Below, one piece after another: positions 8,750-17,005 of a stretch of DNA of 64,000 bases. The notes beneath the pieces are model-generated. The model saw only the letters and a program-made list of their open reading frames with translations. It searched no databases and had not been told where the DNA came from. The DNA lies in the NCBI GenBank assembly GCA_947457195.1, contig CANGUU010000002.1, positions 1 to 64,000 on the forward strand. Direction: 5' to 3'. This stretch comes from Gammaproteobacteria bacterium. Its GTDB lineage: Bacteria > Pseudomonadota > Gammaproteobacteria > Pseudomonadales > Pseudohongiellaceae. Within the stretch, counting starts at the first letter, position 1. Each line of letters begins with the position of its first letter. Both the position numbers and the translations under genes were made by a program.

Positions 8750-9163
8750 ATGAAGCCGACTTATCAACTGTCCTTGAGTGTTCGCGACTATGAATGCGAC
8801 ATGCAGGGCGTGGTTAACAACGCGGTCTACCAGCACTACCTCGAGCACGCTCGGCATGAGTTCCTGAAGCTGCATGGCCTCGATTTCGCCGCGCTGACGC
8901 GAGCCGGCATCCAGTTGGTGGTCACGCGGGCCGAACTCGACTACCGGGCGTCGCTGACCAGCGGTGACCACTTCACGGTAAGCACCAGACTCGAACAGGA
9001 GTCGCGCCTGCGCTTCGTGTTTCAGCAGAGCATCACCCGCGACCGCGACGGCAAGACCATGCTCGACGCGCTCATCACCGGCACGGGGGTCAATGCCCAG
9101 GGCAAGCCCTATCTGCCCGAGCAACTGTTGCCCCTGCTGCAGGCCAGCACCGCCCGCACTTAA
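8750..9163 (+). CDS. Hotdog-fold acyl-CoA thioesterase (YbgC/FadM-like)
   Basis: The 137-residue protein has the 4-hydroxybenzoyl-CoA thioesterase signature: VRDYECDMQGVVNNAVYQHYLEHARHEFL, where D-x-x-G-V-V-x-N is the active-site loop on the long helix of the hotdog fold. Enzymes of this family hydrolyse acyl-CoA or acyl-ACP thioesters in the cytoplasm as homotetramers. The acyl chain preferred cannot be told. The next gene, bcp, starts 58 bases later on the same strand. Confidence 0.88.
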   Translation: MKPTYQLSLSVRDYECDMQGVVNNAVYQHYLEHARHEFLKLHGLDFAALTRAGIQLVVTRAELDYRASLTSGDHFTVSTRLEQESRLRFVFQQSITRDRDGKTMLDALITGTGVNAQGKPYLPEQLLPLLQASTART

Positions 9164-9221
9164 ACTGAACACCGGCTGGTCGCGTATCTGCCGCTCAACT
9201 CCCTGCATGAGAGAACGTCCC

Positions 9222-9692
9222 ATGACGCTCCCCAAGATCGGCAACCTGGCCCCGTTGTTTTCCCTGCTCGACCAGACTGGCACAGAGCATGCGCTCAAAG
9301 CGTACCGTGGCAAGCCCGTGCTGCTGTACTTCTACCCGAAGGCGCTGACACCGGGCTGTACCGTGCAGGCCTGCAGTCTTCGCGACAGCCAGAAAGAGCT
9401 GGCCAAGCGAGGCATTCAGGTCTTCGGCATCAGTCCCGATGCACCGAAGCTGCTCGCCAAATTCGTGGAGAAGGAGAAGCTCAATTTCACGTTGCTGTCG
9501 GATCTCGACCACACCGTCGCCGACAAGTACGGGGTGTGGGGTCCCAAGAAGTTCATGGGACGTGAGTACGATGGCATCCATCGCGTCAGTTTTCTGCTCG
9601 ACAAGGACGGCCGCCTGCAGCACATCTTCCAGCCGGTCAACACCAAGACGCACCATGCCGACGTGTTGGCGTGGTTCGATGCCAACGGTTGA
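9222..9692 (+). CDS. bcp: Thioredoxin-dependent thiol peroxidase, Bcp/PrxQ family
   Basis: This 156-residue peroxiredoxin reduces hydrogen peroxide and organic hydroperoxides with electrons from thioredoxin. The sequence LLYFYPKALTPGCTVQACSLRD holds the peroxidatic cysteine in TPGCT and the resolving cysteine five residues later, the atypical 2-Cys arrangement of Bcp. The start is taken at ATG 9222; an ATG 15 bases upstream in the same frame is possible, but MTLPKIGNLAP aligns with family N-termini. Confidence 0.92.
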   Translation: MTLPKIGNLAPLFSLLDQTGTEHALKAYRGKPVLLYFYPKALTPGCTVQACSLRDSQKELAKRGIQVFGISPDAPKLLAKFVEKEKLNFTLLSDLDHTVADKYGVWGPKKFMGREYDGIHRVSFLLDKDGRLQHIFQPVNTKTHHADVLAWFDANG

Positions 9693-9704
9693 CGGCTCGG
9701 CGGC

Positions 9705-10487
9705 GTGATCCTGCACCACAAGCACTACCCCGGGCCACCCGGGTCTCCCTTGCTCATTCTCCATGGCCTCTACGGCAATCAGGGCAACTGGGCACCGCAG
9801 GCCAGGGAACTCGCCAGAGACCATGACGTGTTCGTGCTCGATGCGCGCAATCACGGTCTTTCGGCCTGGGCGCCGAGCCTGCGCCTGCAAGACATGGCTG
9901 ACGATGTCACGGACACCATGGACTCGCTCGGGCTGGCGAGAGCCCACCTCCTCGGCCACTCCATGGGCGGCAAGACGGCCATGCTACTGGCGCTGACCCG
10001 TCCTCAGCGGGTCTGTAGCGTGTGCAGCGTTGATATCGCGCCCGTCGTCTACCCGCAGGCCGCCACGACGGTCATCGATGCGCTCGTGGATCTCGACCTT
10101 GCTGGCATCGCCTCGCGCAGTGATGCCGACCGCCAACTTTCTGCCCGCATCACCGAAAAGTCCGTGCGGGATTTCCTGCTCACCAATCTGCTGCGAACAG
10201 AAAGCGGGGCCTGGCGCTGGCGCTTCAATCTTCCGGTACTGGCGGCGTCTTTCGCGGAGGTGACCGGCTGGCCGGACGGCCTGGGTGCCTATGCCGGACC
10301 CGCGCTCTTCATCAAGGGACAGCGCTCCGACTACATACTGCCCGCGCATGAACCCGCGCTGCGCGCGCAGTTCCCGCAGGCCCGTCTGGAGGTGGTGGAG
10401 GAGGCCGGGCACTGGGTGCACAGTGAGCGCGCCGAAACGGTAGTGCAGCTCATTCGGCAGTTCCTCGGCGCGCTGCCGGCGTGCTGA
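9705..10487 (+). CDS. Alpha/beta-fold hydrolase, YbfF-like esterase
   Basis: The 260-residue cytoplasmic hydrolase starts at GTG 9705, 12 bases after bcp. PLLILHGLYGNQGNW is the oxyanion-hole segment, HLLGHSMGGKTAM is the nucleophile elbow with the catalytic serine, and EAGHWVHSE near the C-terminus supplies the histidine. This pattern fits the YbfF esterase family, which acts on short acyl esters. The physiological substrate is unknown. It probably forms a unit with bcp. Confidence 0.85.
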   Translation: MILHHKHYPGPPGSPLLILHGLYGNQGNWAPQARELARDHDVFVLDARNHGLSAWAPSLRLQDMADDVTDTMDSLGLARAHLLGHSMGGKTAMLLALTRPQRVCSVCSVDIAPVVYPQAATTVIDALVDLDLAGIASRSDADRQLSARITEKSVRDFLLTNLLRTESGAWRWRFNLPVLAASFAEVTGWPDGLGAYAGPALFIKGQRSDYILPAHEPALRAQFPQARLEVVEEAGHWVHSERAETVVQLIRQFLGALPAC

Positions 10488-10556
10488 GAGTCGGCGGCGA
10501 GGGGCCACGCCCCGGCCTCCTGTGGCGGGCCCGCGGCGAACGGTCCTGCGTACGGC

Positions 10557-11141
10557 TTATTGCAGCCGGCAATTTCTCGAAAACTGCTGGCGCAGGAAAT
10601 CCATCTGGTCGACGCGGATGCGCTTGCTGTTGACCAGCGCGAGGTACTCGGCGGGATTGGGTTCGTAGGGTAGCGCCAGCAGCTCCATGCCGGCCTCCTG
10701 CGGCGTTTTGTTCTGCTTGTAGTGGTTACAGCGCTTACAGGCCGCCACCACGTTCACCCAGATGTTGCGGCCTCCGCGCGAGGTCGGAACGATGTGGTCA
10801 CAGCTGAGATCGCGGTCGGCGAAACTCTTGCCGCAGTACATGCAGACGTTCTGGTCGCGACGGAACAAGATGCGGTTGTTGAGGGCTGGCTTGCGCGCTC
10901 GCCCTCCCTGCAGTTCCCCCTCGCAGGCAATGATGCTGTGCAGCGCGATACTGCTGCGTACCCCACTCTGCCGGGAGATGCCGCCGTGCACGGTTCGAAT
11001 GCAGTCGCCAAGCGTCCAGGTGACGAGATCCCTCGCGTAGAGGGTGGTGGCTTCCTGCCAGGTCAGCCATTCGACCGGGCTGCCAGCAAGATTCAATCGC
11101 AGGATGTGAGCGTGATCGTCGGACTTTTCGATGCGATACAT
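10557..11141 (-). CDS. HNH endonuclease family protein
   Basis: The 194-residue protein carries a C-terminal HNH domain. CMYCGKSF holds the first zinc CxxC pair, DHIVPTSRGGRNIWVNVVAACKRCNHYK holds the catalytic DH...N core and the second CxxC, and QNKTPQEAGMELL follows. This type is chromosomal and widespread in proteobacteria; the target is not known. The start MYRIEKSDDH at 11141 is chosen because the 33 codons before it look non-coding and overlap the region between genes. Its upstream region, 11142-11396, holds no gene that I can support. Confidence 0.85.
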   Translation of the reverse strand: MYRIEKSDDHAHILRLNLAGSPVEWLTWQEATTLYARDLVTWTLGDCIRTVHGGISRQSGVRSSIALHSIIACEGELQGGRARKPALNNRILFRRDQNVCMYCGKSFADRDLSCDHIVPTSRGGRNIWVNVVAACKRCNHYKQNKTPQEAGMELLALPYEPNPAEYLALVNSKRIRVDQMDFLRQQFSRNCRLQ

Positions 11142-11396
11142 GCAATACCCGGGCAACAAGCACCAACCTACTCTGGGGGCGCTGATACCCGTAGGGCACG
11201 GCGCCAGCAACCACAACAGCCGTACTGCAGGGCCCGCCACGAGCGAGCGAATACTTCGCGTTGGACTCTAAGCGCAGTCTGCGGGAGCGTCAACAGCGGT
11301 GACACGCGCGGTGACACGGGGCCTGAGCCCGCGAGGCGTCGCAGCGCGGTAGGGTCCAAGGTTTCGAACCGGTGCTGCTCGTGTGCCCGGGCGCGG

Positions 11397-12272
11397 TCAG
11401 TGGCCGGCCTCGAGTCGCGCAATCAGCGACGAGGTATCCCACCGGTTGCCCCCCATCTTCTGCACCTCGGCGTAGTACTGGTCGACGAGCTGCGTCACTG
11501 GCAGTGCTGAGCCGTTGCGTGCAGCCTCAGCCAGCGCGATGCCGAGGTCCTTGCGCATCCAGTCGACGGCAAAACCGAAGTCGAACTGGTTGTTCAGCAT
11601 GGTCTGCCACCGGTTCTGCATCTGCCAAGACGACGCTGCGCCCTTGCTGATGACCTCCATGACCAGCGCCACATCGAGACCGGCGTGCCTGGCGAAGTGG
11701 ATGCCCTCAGACAAGGCCTGCACCAGCCCGGCGATACAGATCTGGTTCACCATCTTGCAGAGCTGGCCATAGCCACTCGGACCGAGCAGTTTGCAGCTGG
11801 CAGCGAAACTCTGGATGACCGGCTCGGCGCGCGCAAAGGCCGCCGGGTCACCGCCGACCATCACGGTGAGCTTGCCGTTCTGCGCGCCCGCCTGACCCCC
11901 GGACACGGGGGCATCGAGAAAGTGCAGACCCCGTGTTTGTGCCTCGGCGGCGAGTTCGCGCGCCACGGTGGCCGAGGTGGTGGTGTGGTCCACGAGGATG
12001 GCACCCGGCCGAGCCGCGTCGAAGATGCCACCCTCGCCTTTGACCACCGCGCGCAGGTCATCATCGTTGCCCACGCAGATGAAGATGAAGTCGGCCCTGC
12101 TGGCTGCCTGCGCCGGTGTAGCCGCCACGGCACCGCCATGTTCCTGCTGCCAGCGAGCCGCTTTCTCCGCGCTTCTGTTGAAGGCCGTGACGGTGTGGCC
12201 CGCCTTGAGCAAGTGACCCGCCATGGGGTAGCCCATGGTGCCAAGACCGATGAATGCAGTGCAAAACGCCAT
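11397..12272 (-). CDS. 3-hydroxyisobutyrate dehydrogenase-family oxidoreductase
   Basis: This 291-residue NAD(P)-dependent beta-hydroxyacid dehydrogenase starts with the Rossmann motif FIGLGTMGYPMAGHLLKAGH. The substrate loop is DAPVSGGQAGAQNGKLTVMVGG, and GYGQLCKMVNQ carries the catalytic lysine. The family includes 3-hydroxyisobutyrate, tartronate semialdehyde and 6-phosphogluconate-like dehydrogenases, and the sequence alone does not separate them. It is divergent from pdxH, with a gap of 110 bases that must hold both promoters. Confidence 0.87.
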   Translation of the reverse strand: MAFCTAFIGLGTMGYPMAGHLLKAGHTVTAFNRSAEKAARWQQEHGGAVAATPAQAASRADFIFICVGNDDDLRAVVKGEGGIFDAARPGAILVDHTTTSATVARELAAEAQTRGLHFLDAPVSGGQAGAQNGKLTVMVGGDPAAFARAEPVIQSFAASCKLLGPSGYGQLCKMVNQICIAGLVQALSEGIHFARHAGLDVALVMEVISKGAASSWQMQNRWQTMLNNQFDFGFAVDWMRKDLGIALAEAARNGSALPVTQLVDQYYAEVQKMGGNRWDTSSLIARLEAGH

Positions 12273-12382
12273 GAGAGCTCCAACGTGGTAAGGTGAGGTC
12301 CGCTGTGCGCCGCTGCTGTGCGCCCTGCGGGACGGCGGCGGCGATTGTAACCCTGCACTACGCCGGTCAGAGAAGGATTCCC

Positions 12383-13039
12383 ATGCAACAAGACACCAGC
12401 CTCACCCTCGATCAAGTGCGCCGCGAGTACCTCCGCGGTGGCCTGCGGCGTCGTGACTTGCCCGAAGATCCGTTTGTGTTGTTTGCCCGCTGGCTGCAGC
12501 AGGCCATCGACGCCGGCATTGCCGATCCTACGGCCATGGTGCTGGCCACGGTGGCCACCGATGGACAGCCCTCGCAGCGCATCGTTCTGCTCAAGGGAGT
12601 GGACCCTGCCGGTTTCGTGTTCTACACCAACTATCAGAGTCGCAAGGGGCAGGAAATCGGAGGGTCTGCGCAGGTCAGTCTGCTGTTTCCCTGGCACATG
12701 CTGGAGCGTCAGGTGAAAGTCACGGGAATGGCGGCGCGGCTCGATGAGGCGGCCTCGGCGGATTATTTCGCCAGTCGGCCCCGCGATTCGCAGTTGGCCG
12801 CCTGGGCCTCGCCGCAGAGCGAGCCGTTGCCTTCGCGAGCGGCCTTGCTGGCGCGGCTGGAGGCGGTGAAGACAAGGTTTGGTGATGGACCTGTGCCGCG
12901 ACCACCGCACTGGGGTGGTTTCCGCGTCGAGCCGCGCACCATCGATTTCTGGCAGGGAGGCGCGCATCGCCTCCACGACAGCTTCCGCTATGCCCGCGAG
13001 GGTGCCGGTGGCTGGCAGCTCACGCGCGTGGCCCCCTGA
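12383..13039 (+). CDS. pdxH: Pyridoxine/pyridoxamine 5'-phosphate oxidase
   Basis: The 218-residue flavoprotein oxidises pyridoxine or pyridoxamine 5'-phosphate to pyridoxal 5'-phosphate using FMN and oxygen, the last step of vitamin B6 synthesis and salvage. The family blocks QRIVLLKGVDPAGFVFYTNY, SRKGQEI and RTIDFWQGGAHRLHDSFRY (C-terminal substrate loop) are present, and the length is typical. The start at ATG 12383 follows GAAGGA. It stands alone on the plus strand. Confidence 0.95.
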   Translation: MQQDTSLTLDQVRREYLRGGLRRRDLPEDPFVLFARWLQQAIDAGIADPTAMVLATVATDGQPSQRIVLLKGVDPAGFVFYTNYQSRKGQEIGGSAQVSLLFPWHMLERQVKVTGMAARLDEAASADYFASRPRDSQLAAWASPQSEPLPSRAALLARLEAVKTRFGDGPVPRPPHWGGFRVEPRTIDFWQGGAHRLHDSFRYAREGAGGWQLTRVAP

Positions 13040-13108
13040 GCCGGAGCCGACGGCGGTTGCGGGCTGAGCCCCTGGCGGACTGCGACGCGCCGGCCCCGGC
13101 AGCGCTGC

Positions 13109-13984
13109 TCAGAGCACGTACCACAGCAGTGCCGGCAAACTGGCAAATGACAGCAGGGTGGAAATCACCACGGTGCCCGCCACTTCCTCCGGACTGCGGT
13201 TGTACCTGACCGCGAACAGATAGGAGAACACGGCAACCGGCATGGCGCTCTGCAGGATCGTCACGCCGCGCATGACGCCCGTGAGGCCGAACAGTTCGGC
13301 TACGCCGACGCCCACCACGAAACCCATGCCGAGGCGCAGCGCCGCAATCAGCAGACTGCGGCCTGCGCTGGTGATGCGAAAGCGTGCCAGTGACACCCCC
13401 ATCGCGATCAGCATCAAGGGGATGGTGAAATCCCCGAGCAGTTGCGTGGTGTTCTGCACCCAGCCCCAGGGCTTGGTGCCCGTGAACAGGAACAGCAGTG
13501 TGATCAGCACCGAGACGAAGGTGGGATTGCTGGCGAACTCGCGCAGCGTGAGCTTGCCGGAGGTGATCATCACGCCCAGCGTGAAGCTGAAGACTGTCAT
13601 CACCATGAAGTAGGTCATGCCGAGCGCCAGCCCTTCTTCGCCAAAGGCCAGCAGGCAGAGCGGCAGTCCCATGTTGCCGGAGTTGGGAAATACCTGGGAC
13701 GGCAGCCAGGTTCGCTGGTCCAGTCCGGCCAGATGCAGGATGCTGCCGCCGACGATACCGAACAGCAGCATGGACAGCAGCGCTGCCTTGGCCATGGTGC
13801 CGAATGTCGCCATGTCGATGTCCTGCTCCATGAACGAGGAGAAGATCAGGCAGGGCGCACCGATCTCCAGCACCAGCCGCGACACGAATGGCGTGTCGAA
13901 GGGCAGACCCTTCCTCACCCACAGAAACCCCAGCAGGGCGCAGAGAAATACGGGGGCGATCACGGAGAAGATGGTGTAGAGCAT
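13109..13984 (-). CDS. AEC-family (auxin efflux carrier-type) transporter
   Basis: This 291-residue integral membrane protein has about eight to ten hydrophobic segments. Diagnostic text is QVFPNSGNMGLPLCLLAFGEEGLALG (the N-x-G-x-x-G region of AEC proteins) and the C-terminal SAMPVAVFSYLFAVRY. AEC carriers export organic acids such as malate or malonate, but the substrate here is open. It lies 10 bases downstream of the GT39-like gene on the same strand, so it is probably cotranscribed with it. Confidence 0.88.
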   Translation of the reverse strand: MLYTIFSVIAPVFLCALLGFLWVRKGLPFDTPFVSRLVLEIGAPCLIFSSFMEQDIDMATFGTMAKAALLSMLLFGIVGGSILHLAGLDQRTWLPSQVFPNSGNMGLPLCLLAFGEEGLALGMTYFMVMTVFSFTLGVMITSGKLTLREFASNPTFVSVLITLLFLFTGTKPWGWVQNTTQLLGDFTIPLMLIAMGVSLARFRITSAGRSLLIAALRLGMGFVVGVGVAELFGLTGVMRGVTILQSAMPVAVFSYLFAVRYNRSPEEVAGTVVISTLLSFASLPALLWYVL

Positions 13985-13994
13985 GGTCCAGGAT

Positions 13995-15551
13995 TCACGG
14001 TGGCAGGGTCGGCAGGCCGGCCCGGTAGAGTTCGTAGAGTGGCGTGCTGTCGTAGGCAGGAATGGTGCTGAGGCGCTGCAGCGTCCAGCCCCGAGCCGCG
14101 GCCGCCGCAAAAAATGTCTCGCGCGTCGCCGGAAAGTTTGCCTTGCCCTCGGCGGGTACCACGAACAGCGGCTGCCGCGGCAACAGGGCCTCGAAGTGCC
14201 GCGCGTGCTCCTCGTCGAGCGGTTGCAGGAACAGCGGCCACTCATCGAGGATCTCCGCCCCGCCGTTGGTCAGACCGTTGATCGTGGTCGCGCTGCCCCA
14301 GTCCACCGTCACGATGGGTTGGCCAGGGAACTGCTGGAGTGTCTCTGCGAGACGGGTGGAGCCTGCATCCCAGGCTGGCTTGGGCGCGGCAGCAAATCCT
14401 TCCAGCGAATACCAGACCATCCTGAGAGATGAACCGCAGACCACCGCAATCAGCAGCACGGCCAGCACCGCCGGGGGGCGCCGCCAGGGCTTGTCACCCT
14501 CGAAAGCCGGCGCCAGCAGGGCAGCCAGGGCAAACAGCCAGCTTGGCACCAGGGTCGCGAGGTGATGAGGCCCGGTCGCCTGCGGAGTGAAGTAGAGCGC
14601 CAGCAGCGTGAAGAAAAAGAACAGGGCCAGAAAGACCAGCATGCGCCACGCGATTCGCGCGCGGTACCACAGGCCACAGAACAGCGCCCCGACACCAGCC
14701 ACCAGCAGAATCTGCAGGTGAGGAGCAGCCAAGCTCCACAGATCGTCGCGCGTGGTAACCACGGAATACACTCCTACGCCCGCCACTTCACCGGTGAGCA
14801 GCTGCCGCACCACGGCGAAGCGGTACAGCAGATCGAAAGTGCCCGTATCGTCGCTGAGTGCGACCACACGCGAGGTATAGGCCAGCAGCAAGGCCGCTGC
14901 CACGCCACCGCCGCCCAGCACGGCCAGACACCGTCGGCGCTGCTGCGTCCAGAAATCCCGGATGACGGCGGGGTATACGAGCACCAGCGCCAGCAGCAGG
15001 GCTGGACCGAACCAGAGGAAGTTGAGCTTGTCGAATGTGCCGAGCGCGGCAGCGCCCAGCGCAAGCCACAGGTAGCGGGGTTCACGCGTGCGGATCCAGC
15101 TGACTACGCCGAGCAGCAGCAGCGCCCGCAGCAGCATCATCAGGGCCGTCGGCCCCCAGTCGAGCCGGGTGTGCAGCAGGGTCGACGGCTCCACGGCCGC
15201 CAGCGGCACGAAGACCAGCGCCGTCTGGCGCGAAAAGGCACGCTCCAGCACCTTGGCATTGACCCACAGGGTGAGTGCACCGATCAGCAGCATCGGCAAG
15301 CGCACGCTGGTCGCGCTCACGCTGAACACCTGGAAGATCGGATAGTAGAGCCAGGCCTTCAGGGCGCCGATGTAGGTCATCAGCATGACCGGCACGGGGC
15401 CAAGCGAGAAATCGCGAAACTGGCCGTTCGGATGCCCCAGCGCCGCGTCCACGAATAGCAGTTCGTCGTAGTAAAGGCCCGGTACCGTCAGCTGCCAGCC
15501 GCCCACCACCACGAACGCGAGCAATGCGCCGGCCAGCAGGATGCGACCCAT
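13995..15551 (-). CDS. GT39-like polytopic membrane glycosyltransferase
   Basis: The 518-residue protein has about 11 hydrophobic segments and an early luminal motif YYDELLFVDAALGHPNGQF, where the DE pair resembles the catalytic acid of ArnT/PMT-type glycosyltransferases (GT39/GT83, GT-C fold). LDWGPTALMMLLRALLLLG and GTFDKLNFLWFG are typical of bacterial dolichyl-phosphate-mannose-like families. A soluble C-terminal portion of about 130 residues follows. It would transfer sugar from a lipid-linked donor on the periplasmic face; the acceptor is unknown. Start ATG 15551 is 10 bases after pfp. Confidence 0.72.
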   Translation of the reverse strand: MGRILLAGALLAFVVVGGWQLTVPGLYYDELLFVDAALGHPNGQFRDFSLGPVPVMLMTYIGALKAWLYYPIFQVFSVSATSVRLPMLLIGALTLWVNAKVLERAFSRQTALVFVPLAAVEPSTLLHTRLDWGPTALMMLLRALLLLGVVSWIRTREPRYLWLALGAAALGTFDKLNFLWFGPALLLALVLVYPAVIRDFWTQQRRRCLAVLGGGGVAAALLLAYTSRVVALSDDTGTFDLLYRFAVVRQLLTGEVAGVGVYSVVTTRDDLWSLAAPHLQILLVAGVGALFCGLWYRARIAWRMLVFLALFFFFTLLALYFTPQATGPHHLATLVPSWLFALAALLAPAFEGDKPWRRPPAVLAVLLIAVVCGSSLRMVWYSLEGFAAAPKPAWDAGSTRLAETLQQFPGQPIVTVDWGSATTINGLTNGGAEILDEWPLFLQPLDEEHARHFEALLPRQPLFVVPAEGKANFPATRETFFAAAAARGWTLQRLSTIPAYDSTPLYELYRAGLPTLPP

Positions 15552-15561
15552 CGCAGCGGGC

Positions 15562-16821
15562 CTACTTGCCGGTCCAGGCCGGAAGTTTCCGGGGAACCAG
15601 CACGTGTTGCAGGCGGGCATACTGCGGCAGCCCGTTGCGGTAGGGCGGGTAATCCTCGCCCTGAATGAGCGGTGCAAAGTACTCGCGCGCCTTCGCGGTG
15701 ATGCCGAACCCGTCTTCGGTGATGAAGTCGCGCGGCATTTTCTTTTCGACGTTGGCGACATCGCTGAGCCGTGCCTCACCCACCGACCAGCGGTACGGGG
15801 AGGAACTTTCGCGCACGATGGTTGGCATCACCGCATTTTTGCCGGCCAGGGCGAATTCCACGGCAGCCTTACCCATGGCATAGGCCTGCGCCACGTCGGT
15901 GGCTGAGGCTATGTGGCGCGCTGCCCGCTGCAGATAGTCAGACACGGCCCAGTGGTATTTGTAGCCGAGTTCCTGCTTGATCATCGCCGCCAGGAAGGGC
16001 GCAACACCACCCAACTGGGTATGGCCAAAGGCATCCTTGCCGCCGGCGTCGGCGAGGAAGGTGCCGTCGGCATAGTGGGCGCCTTCACTGACCACGATGG
16101 CACAGTACCCGTAGCGCGACACCGACTCGTGCACCTTGGCGAGGAAGGACGCCTTGTCGAAGGCGATCTCCGGGAACACGATCAGGTGCGGCGCATCGCC
16201 TTCCTGTTCGGCCGCCAGCCCCGCCGCGCCGGCGATCCAGCCGGCGTGTCGACCCATGACCTCCATCACGAAGACCTTGGTGGAACTTTCCGCCATCGAG
16301 GCAACATCCAGACCGGCCTCACGGATGGATACGGCAACGTACTTGGCGACCGAGCCGAAGCCGGGACAGCAGTCGGTGATCGGCAGGTCGTTGTCGACGG
16401 TCTTGGGTATGCCGATGCAGGTGATGGGAAAATGCATTTGCTGACTGAACTGCGCCACCTTGTTGGCCGTGTCCTGTGAATCGCCACCGCCGTTGTAGAA
16501 GAAATAGCCGATGTTGTGCGCACGGAAGACGTCGATCAGTCGCTCGTATTCGGCCCGGTTCTGTTCGACGCTCTTCAGTTTGTAGCGGCACGACCCGAAG
16601 GCACCTGCCGGTGTGTGGCGCAGGGCGGCGATGGTGGCGCTGCTTTCGTGGCTGGTGTCGATGAGTTCTTCACGCAGCGCCCCGATGATGCCGTTGCGGC
16701 CGGCATAGACCTTGCCGAAGGCAGGCAGTTGCCGTGCCGTCTCGATCACGCCGCAGGCAGAGGCATTGATGACGGCCGTCACACCGCCCGACTGGGCATA
16801 AAACACGTTGTTGTTGCTCAT
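15562..16821 (-). CDS. pfp: Diphosphate-type 6-phosphofructokinase
   Basis: The 419-residue enzyme phosphorylates fructose 6-phosphate at C1. YAQSGGVTAVIN, YNGGGDSQDTA, IGIPKTVDNDLP and MEVMGRHAGWIAG are phosphofructokinase motifs. GGGDSQDT where ATP-dependent enzymes have GGDGS, and the lysine in PKTVDND, are features of the pyrophosphate-dependent clade, which runs reversibly. ATG 16821 is preferred over an upstream start because MSNNNVFYAQSGG matches family N-termini and GGAACTCC precedes it. It appears to head the pfp-GT-AEC run. Confidence 0.88.
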   Translation of the reverse strand: MSNNNVFYAQSGGVTAVINASACGVIETARQLPAFGKVYAGRNGIIGALREELIDTSHESSATIAALRHTPAGAFGSCRYKLKSVEQNRAEYERLIDVFRAHNIGYFFYNGGGDSQDTANKVAQFSQQMHFPITCIGIPKTVDNDLPITDCCPGFGSVAKYVAVSIREAGLDVASMAESSTKVFVMEVMGRHAGWIAGAAGLAAEQEGDAPHLIVFPEIAFDKASFLAKVHESVSRYGYCAIVVSEGAHYADGTFLADAGGKDAFGHTQLGGVAPFLAAMIKQELGYKYHWAVSDYLQRAARHIASATDVAQAYAMGKAAVEFALAGKNAVMPTIVRESSSPYRWSVGEARLSDVANVEKKMPRDFITEDGFGITAKAREYFAPLIQGEDYPPYRNGLPQYARLQHVLVPRKLPAWTGK

Positions 16822-17005
16822 GGGAACTCCTTCGACTGTGCGCGGCATTCTACTGGATCGCTGCGGTCAGCGTCTGTGCCGGGCGGGGCAGGGTTGGCTG
16901 GTGGCCAGTCCTCCACCAAGCGCTCAGACCGGAGGCGCGGCGATTGCTCCGCTGCCGTTGATCCGTGCGACAATCCCGGCGGTTTTTCCAGCGTGGCCAG
17001 TCCTC

